Program-made: the position numbers and the translations under genes
Shown: positions 51,501 through 60,533 of the stretch, piece by piece
Numbering within the stretch: position 1 is the stretch's first letter
Layout: each line of letters opens with the position of its first letter
NCBI RefSeq assembly: GCF_003001935.1
Contig: NZ_PVNG01000039.1
Coordinates: 1-63,068 of the forward strand
Reading direction: 5' to 3'
DNA from: Nonomuraea fuscirosea
GTDB lineage: Bacteria; Actinomycetota; Actinomycetes; Streptosporangiales; Streptosporangiaceae
Length of the DNA stretch: 63,068 bases
Notes under the pieces: generated by a model
Seen by the model: the letters and a program-made list of their open reading frames with translations, nothing else
What the model was told of the DNA's origin: nothing
The model's database searches: none

Positions 51501-53825
51501 GAGGAAGGCGAACGCGTCACCCACATGGCGCATCTGATGGCCATCTGGCGCGACATCATCACCCTGGCCACCCGGCCACGCCACCGCCGGACGCTGGGTG
51601 CCGAGCTTACCCCCGACCTGTATGAAAGGCTGCAGAACGACCCCGCCCGCCGCGCGCTCGACGCCCTGCTCCAGCGGATCGAGCTGTCCGGCCGCGACAC
51701 CACAGATCTGATCCGCCGGGCGGTGCGCCGGCGCTCCTTCGACGGCGCCCGCTCGATCGCCCAGGTACTGCACCACCGCCTCAACCGCCTGCTGGCCACC
51801 GACGACGAGGGCCAAAACGCGGTGCCCTGGAGTTGGCGCGAGAGGCCGCCGCACATCGACGATCCCGACCTCGCCAGATACGCCCACGAGGTCGCTGAAC
51901 GGATGGATCAGCGCACCGAACAGCTGGGTGCACGCGCCGCTCAATCCCCGCCCACCTGGGCTCTGCAGCACCTTGGCGAGGTCCCCGACGAACCCCTCCT
52001 ACGCCAGGAATGGATCATCCGCGCCGGCGTCATCGCCGCATACAGTGAGGCGTACGGCACCTCCCTGCTGACCGCCCACCGCCCTGGACCACTCGCCCCT
52101 GACCGCGAAGCGGCCTGGCAAGCCGCCCGCCAAGCCCTGACTGCCCGCGACTTCCCAACCGCCGATAGGCCGGACGGCGAAGCACGCCGGCAGGACGAAC
52201 ACGAACGTCCCACTACCCGGCCTGCGCGACAGAAGCCCGAGTTCCCCTCACGCGATGACGACACCGTCGCGGCGATGCGGCAGGCCGGCGCCTTGCTCGC
52301 CCTCTCCCACACGCCCTACCGCGTCGGACTGCTCACGCCAGAACAACTCACCACCCGCGCCGACGAACTCACCGCCCAAGCCCGCGACGCCGCCACCGCC
52401 CTGACCGCCGCCGAACAACGCGCCCGAACCTATGCCGCCACCGGAGGCGGCCCCGCCGAACGAGAACTGACCAGCAAACGCGTACAGCTCACGGAGCAGT
52501 TAGACCGCATCGAAGAGGTCATCGCGGCGCAGGAACGACTTCACCAAGCCGAACTAGAACTGGAGCGCGCCCAGTCCGCCGAGCTCAACATCGGTCAGCC
52601 GAGCGCTCTCCTTTCGGCGGCACAGGGCGCGCACGCCACCGCGAGAGAACAAGCCCACCAAGCCCTCACCCAGGCGCCCCCGCGTACGGTATGGCCGCTG
52701 ATCCGCCACCAGCAGAACCAGCTGACCCGCCACTGGGACGACATCTTGCACGCCGGCCGACAGGCCGACGTCCAGGCCGCCGAGCACGACACCGTCACCG
52801 CCCGAGCCACCCAGCAGCAGATCCGCAGCGAACTGGACGCGGTCCAGAACGAGATCGCCCGCCGTGACGCCCTGCCCCAAGCCCGGCAGCGCGTCGAGCA
52901 TGCCGCCCGCGATCACCATTACGCCAGGCAGCAACAGCAGGAGCTCCTGAGCACCCTGGCCAGCATGCCCGACGGGGTGGGCTTGTTGATGACCAGCCAA
53001 CTCTCCGCCCGCATGACAGAACTCCGCCGGCAGCAACAGGAGCTCGCCGCCACAGTACGAACCGCAGAAGACCAGCTGACCCGCCTGACCGAACACGGCG
53101 GCCCGGTTGAGCAAGACCTCCAGCAGCGTCGTGGCGAACTGGCGGGACACCTGCGGAGCATCGACGCCGCAGACGAGGCCGCCCGGCGACGCGACGTGCT
53201 GGCCCAACGCCTGAGCGACCTCATCCAACAGAATGGGACGATCTTGGAACAGATCCAACAGATCCGTCGCGAACTGCCCACGCTGGGACGCGTGCGACCT
53301 GGGACACGAGCGCGACGCACCGCCCTGGAGAGCCAGCTCGTCCGGCTCTACCAGCGCCACGCCGACCTCTTGCAGCAATCGCAGACGGCCGAACGCGCGC
53401 ACCTCGAAGCGAGTCGGGCCGCCCATGCCAGCGCAGAGCAGGCCCCCTCCCGCACCTCGTGGCCGCAGATTCGCCAGCAGGCCGCTGAACTGGAGCGCAC
53501 CTGGGAGCAAACGCGGCAGCTAGCCCAAGCCGCCGACTTGGAGTCAAGCCGAGACCGTCTCGAGGAGGCCCGCCGAAAGGCCCTTCAGACGGCTCGCATG
53601 CTGCAGGCCACCGTAGAAGAAGTCGAGCGCCGCCGAAGCCTGCCCCACGGACAACGCAAGGCAGAGCACGACGCCCGAGCCGAGCATCAGCAGCGCCTTC
53701 GTGAAGAGCTAGAACTACGGCAGGCCCACCGAGTCGCCGGCCGAATACCGGCAACTCGCCGCCGGGTTCAGGAGCGAGTGCCGGAGCACAGAGATCGCGA
53801 GCAGAACCAATTGGCTGAGCCTTGA
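48549..53825 (+). CDS. MobF-family conjugative relaxase-helicase (TraA/TrwC type)
   Basis: A 1,758-residue protein. N-terminal relaxase: YDPGYLTRQVGKGAENYYLS (candidate nucleophile tyrosines), TFSPPKSVTLLHA, and the metal-binding HVHN at 215-218 with a preceding His (SFRQHTSRNG), the three-His motif. Next is an SF1 helicase: Walker A GPAGSGKS at 584-591, Walker B LIVVDEASMV, and YATTTHAAQGRTVD late motif. Residues about 1200-1740 are long Gln/Arg/Ala coiled coils with repeats (PPRTVWPLIRHQQNQL and PSRTSWPQIRQQAAEL). It cleaves and unwinds DNA for transfer. An inserted IS lies 45 bp downstream. Confidence 0.92.
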   Translation: MLSIGLGYDPGYLTRQVGKGAENYYLSSIGDEERGEPPGVWSGEACAELGFTLGEVVEPTAFERLYRSFADPRDPGFDDPSIPEADKPVLGSRPAQFAEDTGRKPVYFLDLTFSPPKSVTLLHAGLLAKAAEQERDGHPDQALDLRAQAAAVWDAVMTGNAAMLEYYQDVCGVSRAGKHGPKAAGRSTGRWVDAPRWVVASFRQHTSRNGDPQLHVHNPVLNRVPCDADGKWRALDSRAIHAVRPAAAALAERVMWETLTRSLPIHTRVRPDGHGLEVEGIDDDLIGMFSSRRVEVSGLLEQLRAQYVARHKREPSARALFSMAQYATRATKARKSKAPAPTHAAELDQWMEQSRRVESGTLAEVPDRALSQRTQPETSSEREQAAALSQQILERSGHATPTPRPDVAVEGAEESQAEQQIHRIVQAAVADAQRAKAVFSRYEVTRAVNRHLPGWLGGLPANAVRQVLEDLTEQAIGAGNSYGVRLLNVPEVVEVPAELRRANGSSAYVAPCAERFTTDDHLAIENRLLMAAQARTAPAISRQRVQEWLAPRRASDGGPGLREDQAEAIIGIATSGRAVDVFEGPAGSGKSYALGRLTGLWQAGQGVGSIGLTLSTNASYVLADEGFERTFNIRRFLALARTGKLRIEPGTLIVVDEASMVPTADLAAIQEVAERAFGKVVWAGDTAQLSAPEAGGLMRVLAADAGSYALNVVERMEAVWEREASLRLRAGQVWVVDEYDERGRIVEGDREQVTTRLVSDYLDDRAAGRRAVMLTMSNADARELAARVRAELVRRGEVSSDGVRLRDGTTAGVGDLVMARANTRRVNVAGTWRTLSNRDVLRVDQVLDDGALIAHLTSRTHPGGEPARRVYIPAHYAAKHLELGYATTTHAAQGRTVDVARALIDGRVTHQMLYVMLTRGRSANVGYVDVTALTAADLREGGQQALQLADPDPAPGAPTLNARTVLAHVLDRDDAAPAAIEALREEGERVTHMAHLMAIWRDIITLATRPRHRRTLGAELTPDLYERLQNDPARRALDALLQRIELSGRDTTDLIRRAVRRRSFDGARSIAQVLHHRLNRLLATDDEGQNAVPWSWRERPPHIDDPDLARYAHEVAERMDQRTEQLGARAAQSPPTWALQHLGEVPDEPLLRQEWIIRAGVIAAYSEAYGTSLLTAHRPGPLAPDREAAWQAARQALTARDFPTADRPDGEARRQDEHERPTTRPARQKPEFPSRDDDTVAAMRQAGALLALSHTPYRVGLLTPEQLTTRADELTAQARDAATALTAAEQRARTYAATGGGPAERELTSKRVQLTEQLDRIEEVIAAQERLHQAELELERAQSAELNIGQPSALLSAAQGAHATAREQAHQALTQAPPRTVWPLIRHQQNQLTRHWDDILHAGRQADVQAAEHDTVTARATQQQIRSELDAVQNEIARRDALPQARQRVEHAARDHHYARQQQQELLSTLASMPDGVGLLMTSQLSARMTELRRQQQELAATVRTAEDQLTRLTEHGGPVEQDLQQRRGELAGHLRSIDAADEAARRRDVLAQRLSDLIQQNGTILEQIQQIRRELPTLGRVRPGTRARRTALESQLVRLYQRHADLLQQSQTAERAHLEASRAAHASAEQAPSRTSWPQIRQQAAELERTWEQTRQLAQAADLESSRDRLEEARRKALQTARMLQATVEEVERRRSLPHGQRKAEHDARAEHQQRLREELELRQAHRVAGRIPATRRRVQERVPEHRDREQNQLAEP

Positions 53826-53869
53826 CTCACGTCACGAGGGTTACGGCTCAGCGCAAACCCAACACCTAG

Positions 53870-55388
53870 TACGGCAGCCGCCATTTGTTAGCTGACCTGG
53901 ATATATGCAGTGGTCAGGCGAACTCGGTGATGAAACTAGCGAGCTCGTGCTTGATGACGGCGTTTTCAGGTTGACCAATGCGCGGCGTGTTCCAGCGACG
54001 GTGTGCGGGTGGTGGCGGCGTTGAACAGGTGCTTGATCTAGGCGACCGTCAGCGGACCAGGCCGGGATCCTCGGGCGGCTGTTCATCGGGGTGGCTGGGC
54101 TTCATGACTTGGGTGTCCGAGCGGTGCCGGGCCGCCGCGGCGCTGGTCACGCAGACGGCCAGGGCGGCCATGACCAGGACGAGGTGCCGGAGCAGGGCCT
54201 CATAGAGGCGGACCTGGAATTCGTCCAGGCCGAACAGGCTCTTGCCGGCTTCGAAACTCTCCTCCACCGGCCACCTCAGCCCTGCGGCGGCGATCAGGCG
54301 GGGTAGCGTGACCGGCTGGCCCTCGGGGACAAAGCAGTAGCAGAAGGCCAGTTCACCAGTGGTGCGGTGCTTGCGGACCAGCAGGTAGTGGGTGGTGCCG
54401 GCGGTGGCGATCCAGGCCCAGGCGTAGGTGCGCTCGCCCTTGGAGCCGTCACCGGCCGAGCGGATGACCCACTTGCGCTTCTGCTTCAGGTACTTGGCCA
54501 CGGCCTGGGTGCAGGTCAAGCAGCTGCCGCCGCCGAGGGTGAGGGTGAAGGTGGCGCGGATGCGCAGGACGTAGGCCTGGCCGCGTTCTTCCAGGAAGGC
54601 ACGGAGCTTGGTGCAGGCACCGTAGACCTCGTCACCGGTCACGAAGTCCAGGCGAACGTCGTCGGCGTAGGCCTCGCACAGCAGGTCGATGGCCAGTTCG
54701 CCCTTGGTGGCGAAGGTCAGATCCAACGGCAGGCCGGTGCTGATCGCGGTGACGGGGTCGCTGATCTGCTTGGCGGGGATCCACTGCCGGGCGCCGATCA
54801 GCGCATGCCCGGCCCCGGCACGGACGTAGGCCAGGTAGACGGTGTTGATGCCGTTGTCGATGCCACCGGCGCAGCCCATGTGCTGGCGCTTGACACCCGC
54901 CAGCACCACGCCCTTCTTCTCCTGACCGGACTCATCCAGCACGCCGACGGTCAGGCTGCCCGGCCGGGCGGCGGCATCGAGCCGGGTGACGGCGAACCGG
55001 CGGATCGTGCTCATTGCGCCCGCGGTGTCCCACCGGGCACGGTTCAGCAGGCGCTGGGTGGCGTCCGGACGGCGGTCGCCGATCCATTCGGCGATCGTCC
55101 AGCCGTTGCGCCTGGGCAGCTCCGACATCACCGCTCGGATGTACTTGGCGGCCTGCAGCCGCGGCTCGATCCGGGTGAACATCGGCGCCAGCGCGGTCAT
55201 CAGGTCATCCAGGTTCCGTTGCACCCGCTGGGCCTCTACGATGAGGGCAGCAGCCGCTTTGGATCTCGTTCTCGTCACACAGACATGATCACGAGCGGCT
55301 GCTCTCGTTGTACGGGAAACCCGTCAAACGATCGTATCGACCAGCCACGGCGTCATCCCAGCTCACACAGCAAATGGCGGCTGCCGTA
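53870..55388 (-). mobile_element. IS701-family insertion sequence, apparently complete
   Basis: The ends TACGGCAGCCGCCATTTG (53870 onward) and its inverse (ending at 55388) are perfect for 18 bp, then partly conserved. It is flanked on both sides by CTAG (53866-53869, 55389-55392), the YTAR-type target duplication of IS701 elements. Length 1,519 bp with one intact transposase, so it may still be active. Intact ends and duplication suggest recent arrival. Confidence 0.92.
54049..55278 (-). CDS. IS701-family transposase
   Basis: A 409-residue DDE transposase: NGWTIAEWIGDRRPDATQRL LN for the N-terminal part, GVLDESGQEKKG (first Asp), VRLDFVTGDEVYGA (second Asp) and LRWPVEESFEAGKSLFGLDE (Glu). 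This is the usual DDE_5/IS701 layout and length. No frameshift. It occupies nearly the whole IS between the inverted repeats. Confidence 0.93.
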   Translation of the reverse strand: MTRTRSKAAAALIVEAQRVQRNLDDLMTALAPMFTRIEPRLQAAKYIRAVMSELPRRNGWTIAEWIGDRRPDATQRLLNRARWDTAGAMSTIRRFAVTRLDAAARPGSLTVGVLDESGQEKKGVVLAGVKRQHMGCAGGIDNGINTVYLAYVRAGAGHALIGARQWIPAKQISDPVTAISTGLPLDLTFATKGELAIDLLCEAYADDVRLDFVTGDEVYGACTKLRAFLEERGQAYVLRIRATFTLTLGGGSCLTCTQAVAKYLKQKRKWVIRSAGDGSKGERTYAWAWIATAGTTHYLLVRKHRTTGELAFCYCFVPEGQPVTLPRLIAAAGLRWPVEESFEAGKSLFGLDEFQVRLYEALLRHLVLVMAALAVCVTSAAAARHRSDTQVMKPSHPDEQPPEDPGLVR

Positions 55389-55424
55389 CTAGGATAGAGT
55401 GCGGCCGACGCCCTGGAGTTGCAG

Positions 55425-56210
55425 TCAGCAGTCTGCACCCGAGCTGACTCCTCTATATGACTCGAGAGCCGCCTCCGTGAATGCTCTGCTACCGCCAGGC
55501 CCTTCGCGTTCGGTTATTCTGTAATTCTCGGCCAGGTAGCCTTCCACCGTGTTACGAATACTGGGCACGTCACTGCAGAGCCAGTCGACTATCTTGTGTG
55601 CGGAGTGGATGGCGTCCCGGTCCGACATCTGGGCTTCCGGGAAGCCTGCTGCACGGATCTTGCTGAGAAACTGTTCGTCTACCTCGCCCGAGGATGAGCT
55701 TGAAGAAGTCGTGTTTGGCGCGTATGCGTTCATCGCAGCTTGGACGAACGCCGGGACGTGGTAGTCGTAGACTCCGAATTCGGTCGTTGTCCTGTAAGTA
55801 CTGTCGACCACCTGGTGGGCGACCTGGATCGCTTGACCGTCGGGTGCGACGATACCCGCATCGTGAATGTCGGCGAGGAACTGCCTGTCTAGGCTTGGCC
55901 CAGATGACACTACGCCTTGCCCATATGCGTTCATCGCAGCTTGGACGAACGCCGGGACGTGGTAGTCGTAGACTCCGAATTCGGTCGTTGTCCTGTAAGC
56001 ACTGTCGACCACCTGGTGGGCGACCTGGATCGCTTGACCGTCGGGTGCGACGATACCCGCATCGTGAATGTCGGCGAGGAACTGCTCGTCATCCGGATTC
56101 AGTACAGCTGGCAGTTGCGCGATGATTGGGCTAGATCCAAATAGGGAGACAACAAAAAGGATTGCTGTAGCAATTGACCGCCATGAGCATTTTATAAGTA
56201 TAGGAGACAT
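55425..56210 (-). CDS. Secreted protein with three DUF732-type repeats
   Basis: A 261-residue protein from ATG 56210 (GAGGAGAA upstream), with signal peptide SIATAILFVVSLFGSSPIIA. Three DUF732 units follow: two near-identical (DEQFLADIHDAGIVAPDGQA, then VAHQVVDSxYRTTTEFGVYD) and a divergent third (DEQFLSKIRAAGFPEAQMSD ... VDWLCSDVPSI). DUF732 proteins are small secreted actinobacterial proteins of unknown role. At DNA level repeats 1 and 2 are 161 bp with a single mismatch (55723-55883 and 55924-56084). Base composition is lower in GC than the neighbours. Confidence 0.8.
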   Translation of the reverse strand: MSPILIKCSWRSIATAILFVVSLFGSSPIIAQLPAVLNPDDEQFLADIHDAGIVAPDGQAIQVAHQVVDSAYRTTTEFGVYDYHVPAFVQAAMNAYGQGVVSSGPSLDRQFLADIHDAGIVAPDGQAIQVAHQVVDSTYRTTTEFGVYDYHVPAFVQAAMNAYAPNTTSSSSSSGEVDEQFLSKIRAAGFPEAQMSDRDAIHSAHKIVDWLCSDVPSIRNTVEGYLAENYRITEREGPGGSRAFTEAALESYRGVSSGADC

Positions 56211-56436
56211 GCTCTTCTCCTCATGGCACAAGCGTAAATGCGTTCATCCGGTCTGTGCATTGCCTGCACTTGAAGGCCCAGTACGGCCAGTGGCAAAACG
56301 CGGTGATCTCAACACGTCGACCCGGAGCTAGAACCTCTTATTAAGACCTCACCATTTCAACGGCTATCGAATCAACTAGGTCGGGGTGAAAATCTTGCAA
56401 AGGGGGGGCGGGCCTCCTTGCTAACCTCGATCTTTC

Positions 56437-58044
56437 GTGCGTCCAGCAGGACGGAGGTGAAGCCGTGACATAGCGGCTGATCATCTGTTTGTAAGCTCGT
56501 CGTCGCTTGCCGGTGGAAGTCCGGTCCGGGTAGCTGCCAGGAGGCCCGGTAGCAGGCTGGCGGCTTCGTCTGGAAACGGGCGGGGTCGAAGCCCAGCGTC
56601 AAAGGCCCGGCCGCAAGGTCGGGAACAAGGGAGAGCCGAGCCCCCGAAGCCGTTAAGGAGTCCCCGGCGCATGGGGTGCGGAACGTATTGAGAGTGGCGG
56701 CGGGAACTGGGGAGGCCCTCCCCGGCCCGGCAACCTGCGGGTGATCGTGTTGCTGGAGCGTGGCGTCCTATAACCGGTCAACGCCGGGAAGTGGAGTGCC
56801 GGCCGGGTGGGTGTCGGAGGCGGCCGTAGTACTGCTGGAGCCGACCGGACAACATAACCGGCGGTGAGGGGAGGGCCGCTGCTTCGTCGATGTACAGCGA
56901 CTGTTGAGGAGGGGCCCGGTGAGTGCCGGTCAGGCTAGTCCCGCCGCCTCGGGATCGCGGGAACCGAGGGTTGCGCGTGATGCGGTCCGAGCCTTGCAGC
57001 ATGCGCTTTAAAGGGCGGCCAAGGCCGATCCCGGGCCTCGATTCCATGCGCTGTTCGACAAGATCTGCCGCAGAGACGTGCTGCAGTGTGGATGGGTTGC
57101 GGTGCGCGCCAACAACGGCGCACCGGGTACCGACAAGACCACTCTGGTTGAGGTCGAGGAGTACGGCGTTGTCCGGCTGCTCGATGAGCTGGCCGGTGAA
57201 CTGCGGGAGGGGCGGTATCGTCCGCTTCCGGTGCGGCGGGTGTTGATCCCCAAGCCGGGCAGTGTGGAGCGTAGGCCGCTATCGATTCCCGCTGTTCGTG
57301 ACCGGGTCGTGCAGGCAGCCCTGAAGATTGTGTTCGAACCGGTCTTCGAGGCGGACATGCTGGGCTTCTCGTTCGGGTTCCGTCCGAGATGCTCGGCGCA
57401 CGACGCCTTGCAGGTGTTCGTCGATGAGTGTTATCGCGGGCGCCGGTGGGGTGGTGGAGACGGACATCGCCGACTGCTTTTCGGCGATTCCGCATGACGA
57501 GTTGATACGAGCGGTCGAGGAATGCGTTTGCGACCAGTCCGTCCTCAAGTTCTTGAGTGTGATCTTGCGCGCTGGGGTGATGGAGGAGGGGCAGGTGCGT
57601 CGGCCGGTCACCGGAACCGCGCAAGGCGGGGTGATTTCACCCGTCTTGTGCAACGTCTACCTGCACTGGCTGGATCGGACGTGGGACGACGGCGATGGGG
57701 TCCTGGTGCGCTATGCCGACGACGTGACGGTGATGTGCTGGTCGCGCAGCCAGGCCGAACGCGCGCTCGCGCGGTTGACCGAGTTGCTGGCCGAACTCGG
57801 CCTGAGGCCGAAGGCGGCCAAGACCCGAATTGTGCGCTTGGAGGTCGGTGGAGAAGGGCTGGACTTCTCGGCTTTCACCATCGGCTGGTACGCAGCACTG
57901 GGCGGGACGGCAAAACGGCTCGTCACTTTCCTTGCTCGCTGGCCCGCAGACCGGGCCATGCAGCACGCTCGCGATCGGATGCGGGTGAGCACTCTTGGCT
58001 CCTGGACGTTGAGTCCTGATGAAAGACCGTGCCCCTGCCGGTAA
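56437..58044 (+). mobile_element. Decayed group II intron, 3' truncated
   Basis: GTGCG at 56437 starts GTGCGTCCAGCAGGACGGAG, the 5' consensus (GUGYG) of bacterial group II introns, followed by the structured region with GTCCGGTCCGGGTAGCTGCC and similar blocks that precede the reverse transcriptase. The encoded reverse transcriptase is broken and its maturase/endonuclease domain is missing. No domain V or 3' end could be found, so the sequence beyond about 58,044 is unrelated. Confidence 0.75.
56992..58044 (+). pseudogene. Group II intron reverse transcriptase/maturase, frameshifted
   Basis: Coding begins with an in-frame stop (LQHAL-stop-RAAKADPG), then FHALFDKICRRDVLQCGWVA, VRDRVVQAALKIVFEPVFEA and FGFRPRCSAHDALQVFVDEC. 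One extra G near 57450 shifts the frame, after which VETDIADCFSAIPHDELIRA and the catalytic VLVRYADDVTVM appear. Another shift near 57864 separates LDF from LGFHHRLVRSTGRDG. After WPADRAMQHARDRMR the gene ends prematurely without the X and HNH domains. Not functional. Confidence 0.85.
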
Positions 58045-58114
58045 CTGGGTGAGGTGATCGCTGATGGGATGTCGTGCCCGCCGCCGTGGCGTGAGTACCG
58101 TAGCGCGCTGATGA

Positions 58115-58507
58115 TCATCCTCCGCCGGCAATGCGGCGATCGGGTACGCCGGCTCGATCGAGTTGTTCCTGGCGGTGCTCGCGCAGGCTGACGACGCCGA
58201 GCCGGGTACGCAACTCTGCCAGCAGTGCGCGTCCCTTGATCGCGCGTTCGTAGACTGACTCGCGCTTGATGCCGAGGATCTTGGCCAACTCGCCGAAGGA
58301 GTAGCCGCGCGGCTTTTCCTGGTTGATCGCGATGGCCGTGTTCATCGCGTCGCGCAGGTGCTCGCGCAACGGCTCGACGTGCACGAGCCCGACCGGATCA
58401 TCGGCCAGTCGCCGGGCGAGCGCTTCGACCATCCGGTGCAACATGGCGACGTAGTCCTCGGTCTCCACAACGCGCTTACGATGCCTACCGCGAGCGGGGG
58501 TACCCAT
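58115..58507 (-). CDS. Small HTH protein, likely regulator
   Basis: A 130-residue protein from ATG 58507: MGTPARGRHRKRVVETEDYV, DYVAMLHRMVEALARRLADD, then YSFGELAKILGIKRESVYER AIKG as a sigma-70 region-4-like or HTH_23-type helix-turn-helix. The C-terminus has RTRLGVVSLREHRQEQLDRA. Two near-identical palindromes lie just upstream, as expected for an autoregulated repressor. The longer upstream frame lacks any ribosome-binding site. Confidence 0.65.
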   Translation of the reverse strand: MGTPARGRHRKRVVETEDYVAMLHRMVEALARRLADDPVGLVHVEPLREHLRDAMNTAIAINQEKPRGYSFGELAKILGIKRESVYERAIKGRALLAELRTRLGVVSLREHRQEQLDRAGVPDRRIAGGG

Positions 58508-58539
58508 GACTACCGCCCACCTTCTGTTCTCTGTTTCGT

Positions 58540-58558
58540 TGTGAGGCGCTGCCTCACA
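58540..58558. promoter_or_regulatory. Operator palindrome 1 (TGTGAGG-N5-CCTCACA)
   Basis: TGTGAGGCGCTGCCTCACA is a 19-bp palindrome with 8-bp arms, centred 27 bp from a second similar site. Position 33 bp upstream of the HTH gene start suggests autoregulation. Confidence 0.6.
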
Positions 58559-58566
58559 GTCCGTGG

Positions 58567-58585
58567 TGTGAGGGGCCACCTCACA
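58567..58585. promoter_or_regulatory. Operator palindrome 2 (TGTGAGG-N5-CCTCACA)
   Basis: TGTGAGGGGCCACCTCACA repeats the arms of the first site. Centre-to-centre spacing is 27 bp, about two and a half helical turns. Confidence 0.6.
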
Positions 58586-58994
58586 CGTGATCGCCGATCT
58601 TGGCTTGGTCGTACCGATTGGCCTGGCTTGGATGGTTGGCGGCGGAGCGTGCGGCAGGGCCGCCGCGTGAACGGGGCGCGAGAGGTCTGTGCCGGGCGCC
58701 CGGACCTGGTGAGGTGAAGTCGTTCGTACGGAGAGCCTGTGGGCTCGGAAGCCGTTGACGTAACTGACAGAACTCCACTTTCGGGCGCTGACCAGGAGCG
58801 TTGGCTGATGACGGAGGGGCGGACAGAGCTGTGACGCAATGGAGCCGGCGATGACGGAACCGCGTCTGTGCACCAGAGCGCTGCAGGGGGCAGGGAGGTT
58901 GAAGTTCTGTCATCGGTCGTGAATATCGTCATGGTTTCGTCTCTCCGTTCTGTCGGGCGTGTTGGCGCAGGTCGGGAGGGTTGTGTCGGTTCTG
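58586..58994. other. Intergenic, no gene recognised
   Basis: A gap of about 410 bp between the HTH gene's operators and the DUF3987-like gene stop. No convincing frame. It must hold the HTH gene promoter on the minus strand; no other structure was identified. Confidence 0.4.
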
Positions 58995-60533
58995 TCATCG
59001 CTGCTCGAAGAGGACGGGGTTGACGGAGAACCGCGGGGAGGGCGTTCTGCCGCCTCGAGAGTCGCGTTCCGGCTGGGGGAGGGAGCGGATGTAGCCGTGG
59101 GTGTCCAGAAGTGAAAGGACCGCGCTGACGGTGGCCGCGTCCTTGGCTTTCGACTGGAGCCGGCGGTGGAGATCGCGTTGGCTGAAGGTTCTGCTTTGGG
59201 TCACCTTGTCGTTCTTGGTGATCCAGTTGAGCGCGTCGCGGGCGAGCTGGGTGTGGGGGCCTTCGACCATGACGCCGAAGCAGGCTGCCGCGTGGGCGAT
59301 GTGGTAGCGGGCGATCTCGATGGCGTCGCGCATGATGTCCTCGGTGACGGGTTTGCGGAAGCCGTCGTCGGCGTGCGTGGCGAGGTGCAGTAGTCCGGCG
59401 ATGCGGACGCAGGCGCCGACGAGCTTGCCGGCCCAGTCCCGCAGGCTGTCCAGCTCGCCGATACCGGCGCGGAGCTTGGGCTCGATCTCGTCCTGGAAGG
59501 CCGTGACGAGCTGGTCGGCGGCAGGAGACAGGGACAGGACCTGCGGCTGGTCCCATTCGGCGAGGCTGAGGACTATGGTCTGCAAGGTGTCGGTGTAGGT
59601 TTCGCGGACGTCGTCAGGGACGAGGTCGGGGGCGCTCTTGCGGTAGCCGACGGTGTCCGGCGGCAGGGCGTACAGGAATCGGGCCAGTAGGCCTTGGCCG
59701 CGCAGGCGGGGCTTTTCGGCGATGACGGTCAGAACGGCGGGCTGGATGCACACCGCGATGGTCAGAGCGGGAGATTTGACGTATTCGGCTCGGCTGCGGC
59801 GGTTGACCTTGAGGACGTCGCCGGCGTGGGCTTCGAGGAACGGGGTGAGGGTGGGGACGCCGTTGCTGTAGCGGCCGCAGATGATGTCGAAGATGTCGCC
59901 CTCCGCGGACAGGATGGCCAGGCGCCCGTCCTGCTCGGACAGGATGGTCGAGCATTCCTCGGGGGTGACGTTCTTGGCGATGAGCTGGACCTCGTGCGGG
60001 ACCGTGATCTCGGCCAGGGCCAGGGCGGTGGATTCGGCTTCGGCCAGGTCGCTGGCCGAGCCGGTTCTGACGGCTCGCGTCCGGGCTTGTTTGTCGGCTT
60101 CTTCCAGTTGCAGGCGCAGCAATTCCGCCTGCCGGGTCTTGGCGCGGCCCGCGGTCACCAGAGCCTCTTCGGCTGCGTACAGGGGGGCGGTCATGGCGCG
60201 GAAGACGGCTGATTTGCGGGTGGCGGGCGGGGCGACGCAGGCGAGGAAGAGGTTGAGGGGTTCGTGCCATCCGCCGCGGACCCGGATGATGGCCTTGCCG
60301 CCGGCGGCGGTGGACAGGGCGCCGAGGCCGAAGGCGGCGGCGATGTCGGGCGCGGTCTGGGTCTCCTCGGCGACCCCGTCGATCATGTTGCGCAGCCAGA
60401 TCGGCAGGCAGGTTACGGGGAAGGCGGGCGGGACGAGTCGTGAGCCGAGCGGGATGATCTCCTCCCACGTCTCCCCGTTGTGGGGCGCGTCGGGCTTGGG
60501 GATGTCGGGGGCCCAGTTCGGCTCCGTGGTCAC
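58995..60533 (-). CDS. DUF3987-type P-loop protein (replication/primase-associated)
   Basis: A 512-residue protein from GTG 60533, which overlaps the primase-like stop. LPIWLRNMIDGVAEETQTAP and DIAAAFGLGALSTAAGGKAI are the family N-terminus. LFLACVAPPATRKSAVFRAM is a Walker-A-like loop (PPATRKS), and DGRLAILSAEGDIFDIICGR, then LTIAVCIQPAVLTVIAEKP follow. DUF3987 proteins resemble replicative helicase/primase partners on phages and plasmids. It is probably the replication ATPase of the element together with the primase-like gene. Confidence 0.8.
   Translation of the reverse strand: MTTEPNWAPDIPKPDAPHNGETWEEIIPLGSRLVPPAFPVTCLPIWLRNMIDGVAEETQTAPDIAAAFGLGALSTAAGGKAIIRVRGGWHEPLNLFLACVAPPATRKSAVFRAMTAPLYAAEEALVTAGRAKTRQAELLRLQLEEADKQARTRAVRTGSASDLAEAESTALALAEITVPHEVQLIAKNVTPEECSTILSEQDGRLAILSAEGDIFDIICGRYSNGVPTLTPFLEAHAGDVLKVNRRSRAEYVKSPALTIAVCIQPAVLTVIAEKPRLRGQGLLARFLYALPPDTVGYRKSAPDLVPDDVRETYTDTLQTIVLSLAEWDQPQVLSLSPAADQLVTAFQDEIEPKLRAGIGELDSLRDWAGKLVGACVRIAGLLHLATHADDGFRKPVTEDIMRDAIEIARYHIAHAAACFGVMVEGPHTQLARDALNWITKNDKVTQSRTFSQRDLHRRLQSKAKDAATVSAVLSLLDTHGYIRSLPQPERDSRGGRTPSPRFSVNPVLFEQR

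Noticed and set aside
58508..58873. Upstream extension of the small HTH protein to 58873
   Set aside because: It would read through the twin palindromes with Pro/His/Arg-rich sequence and has no ribosome-binding site.
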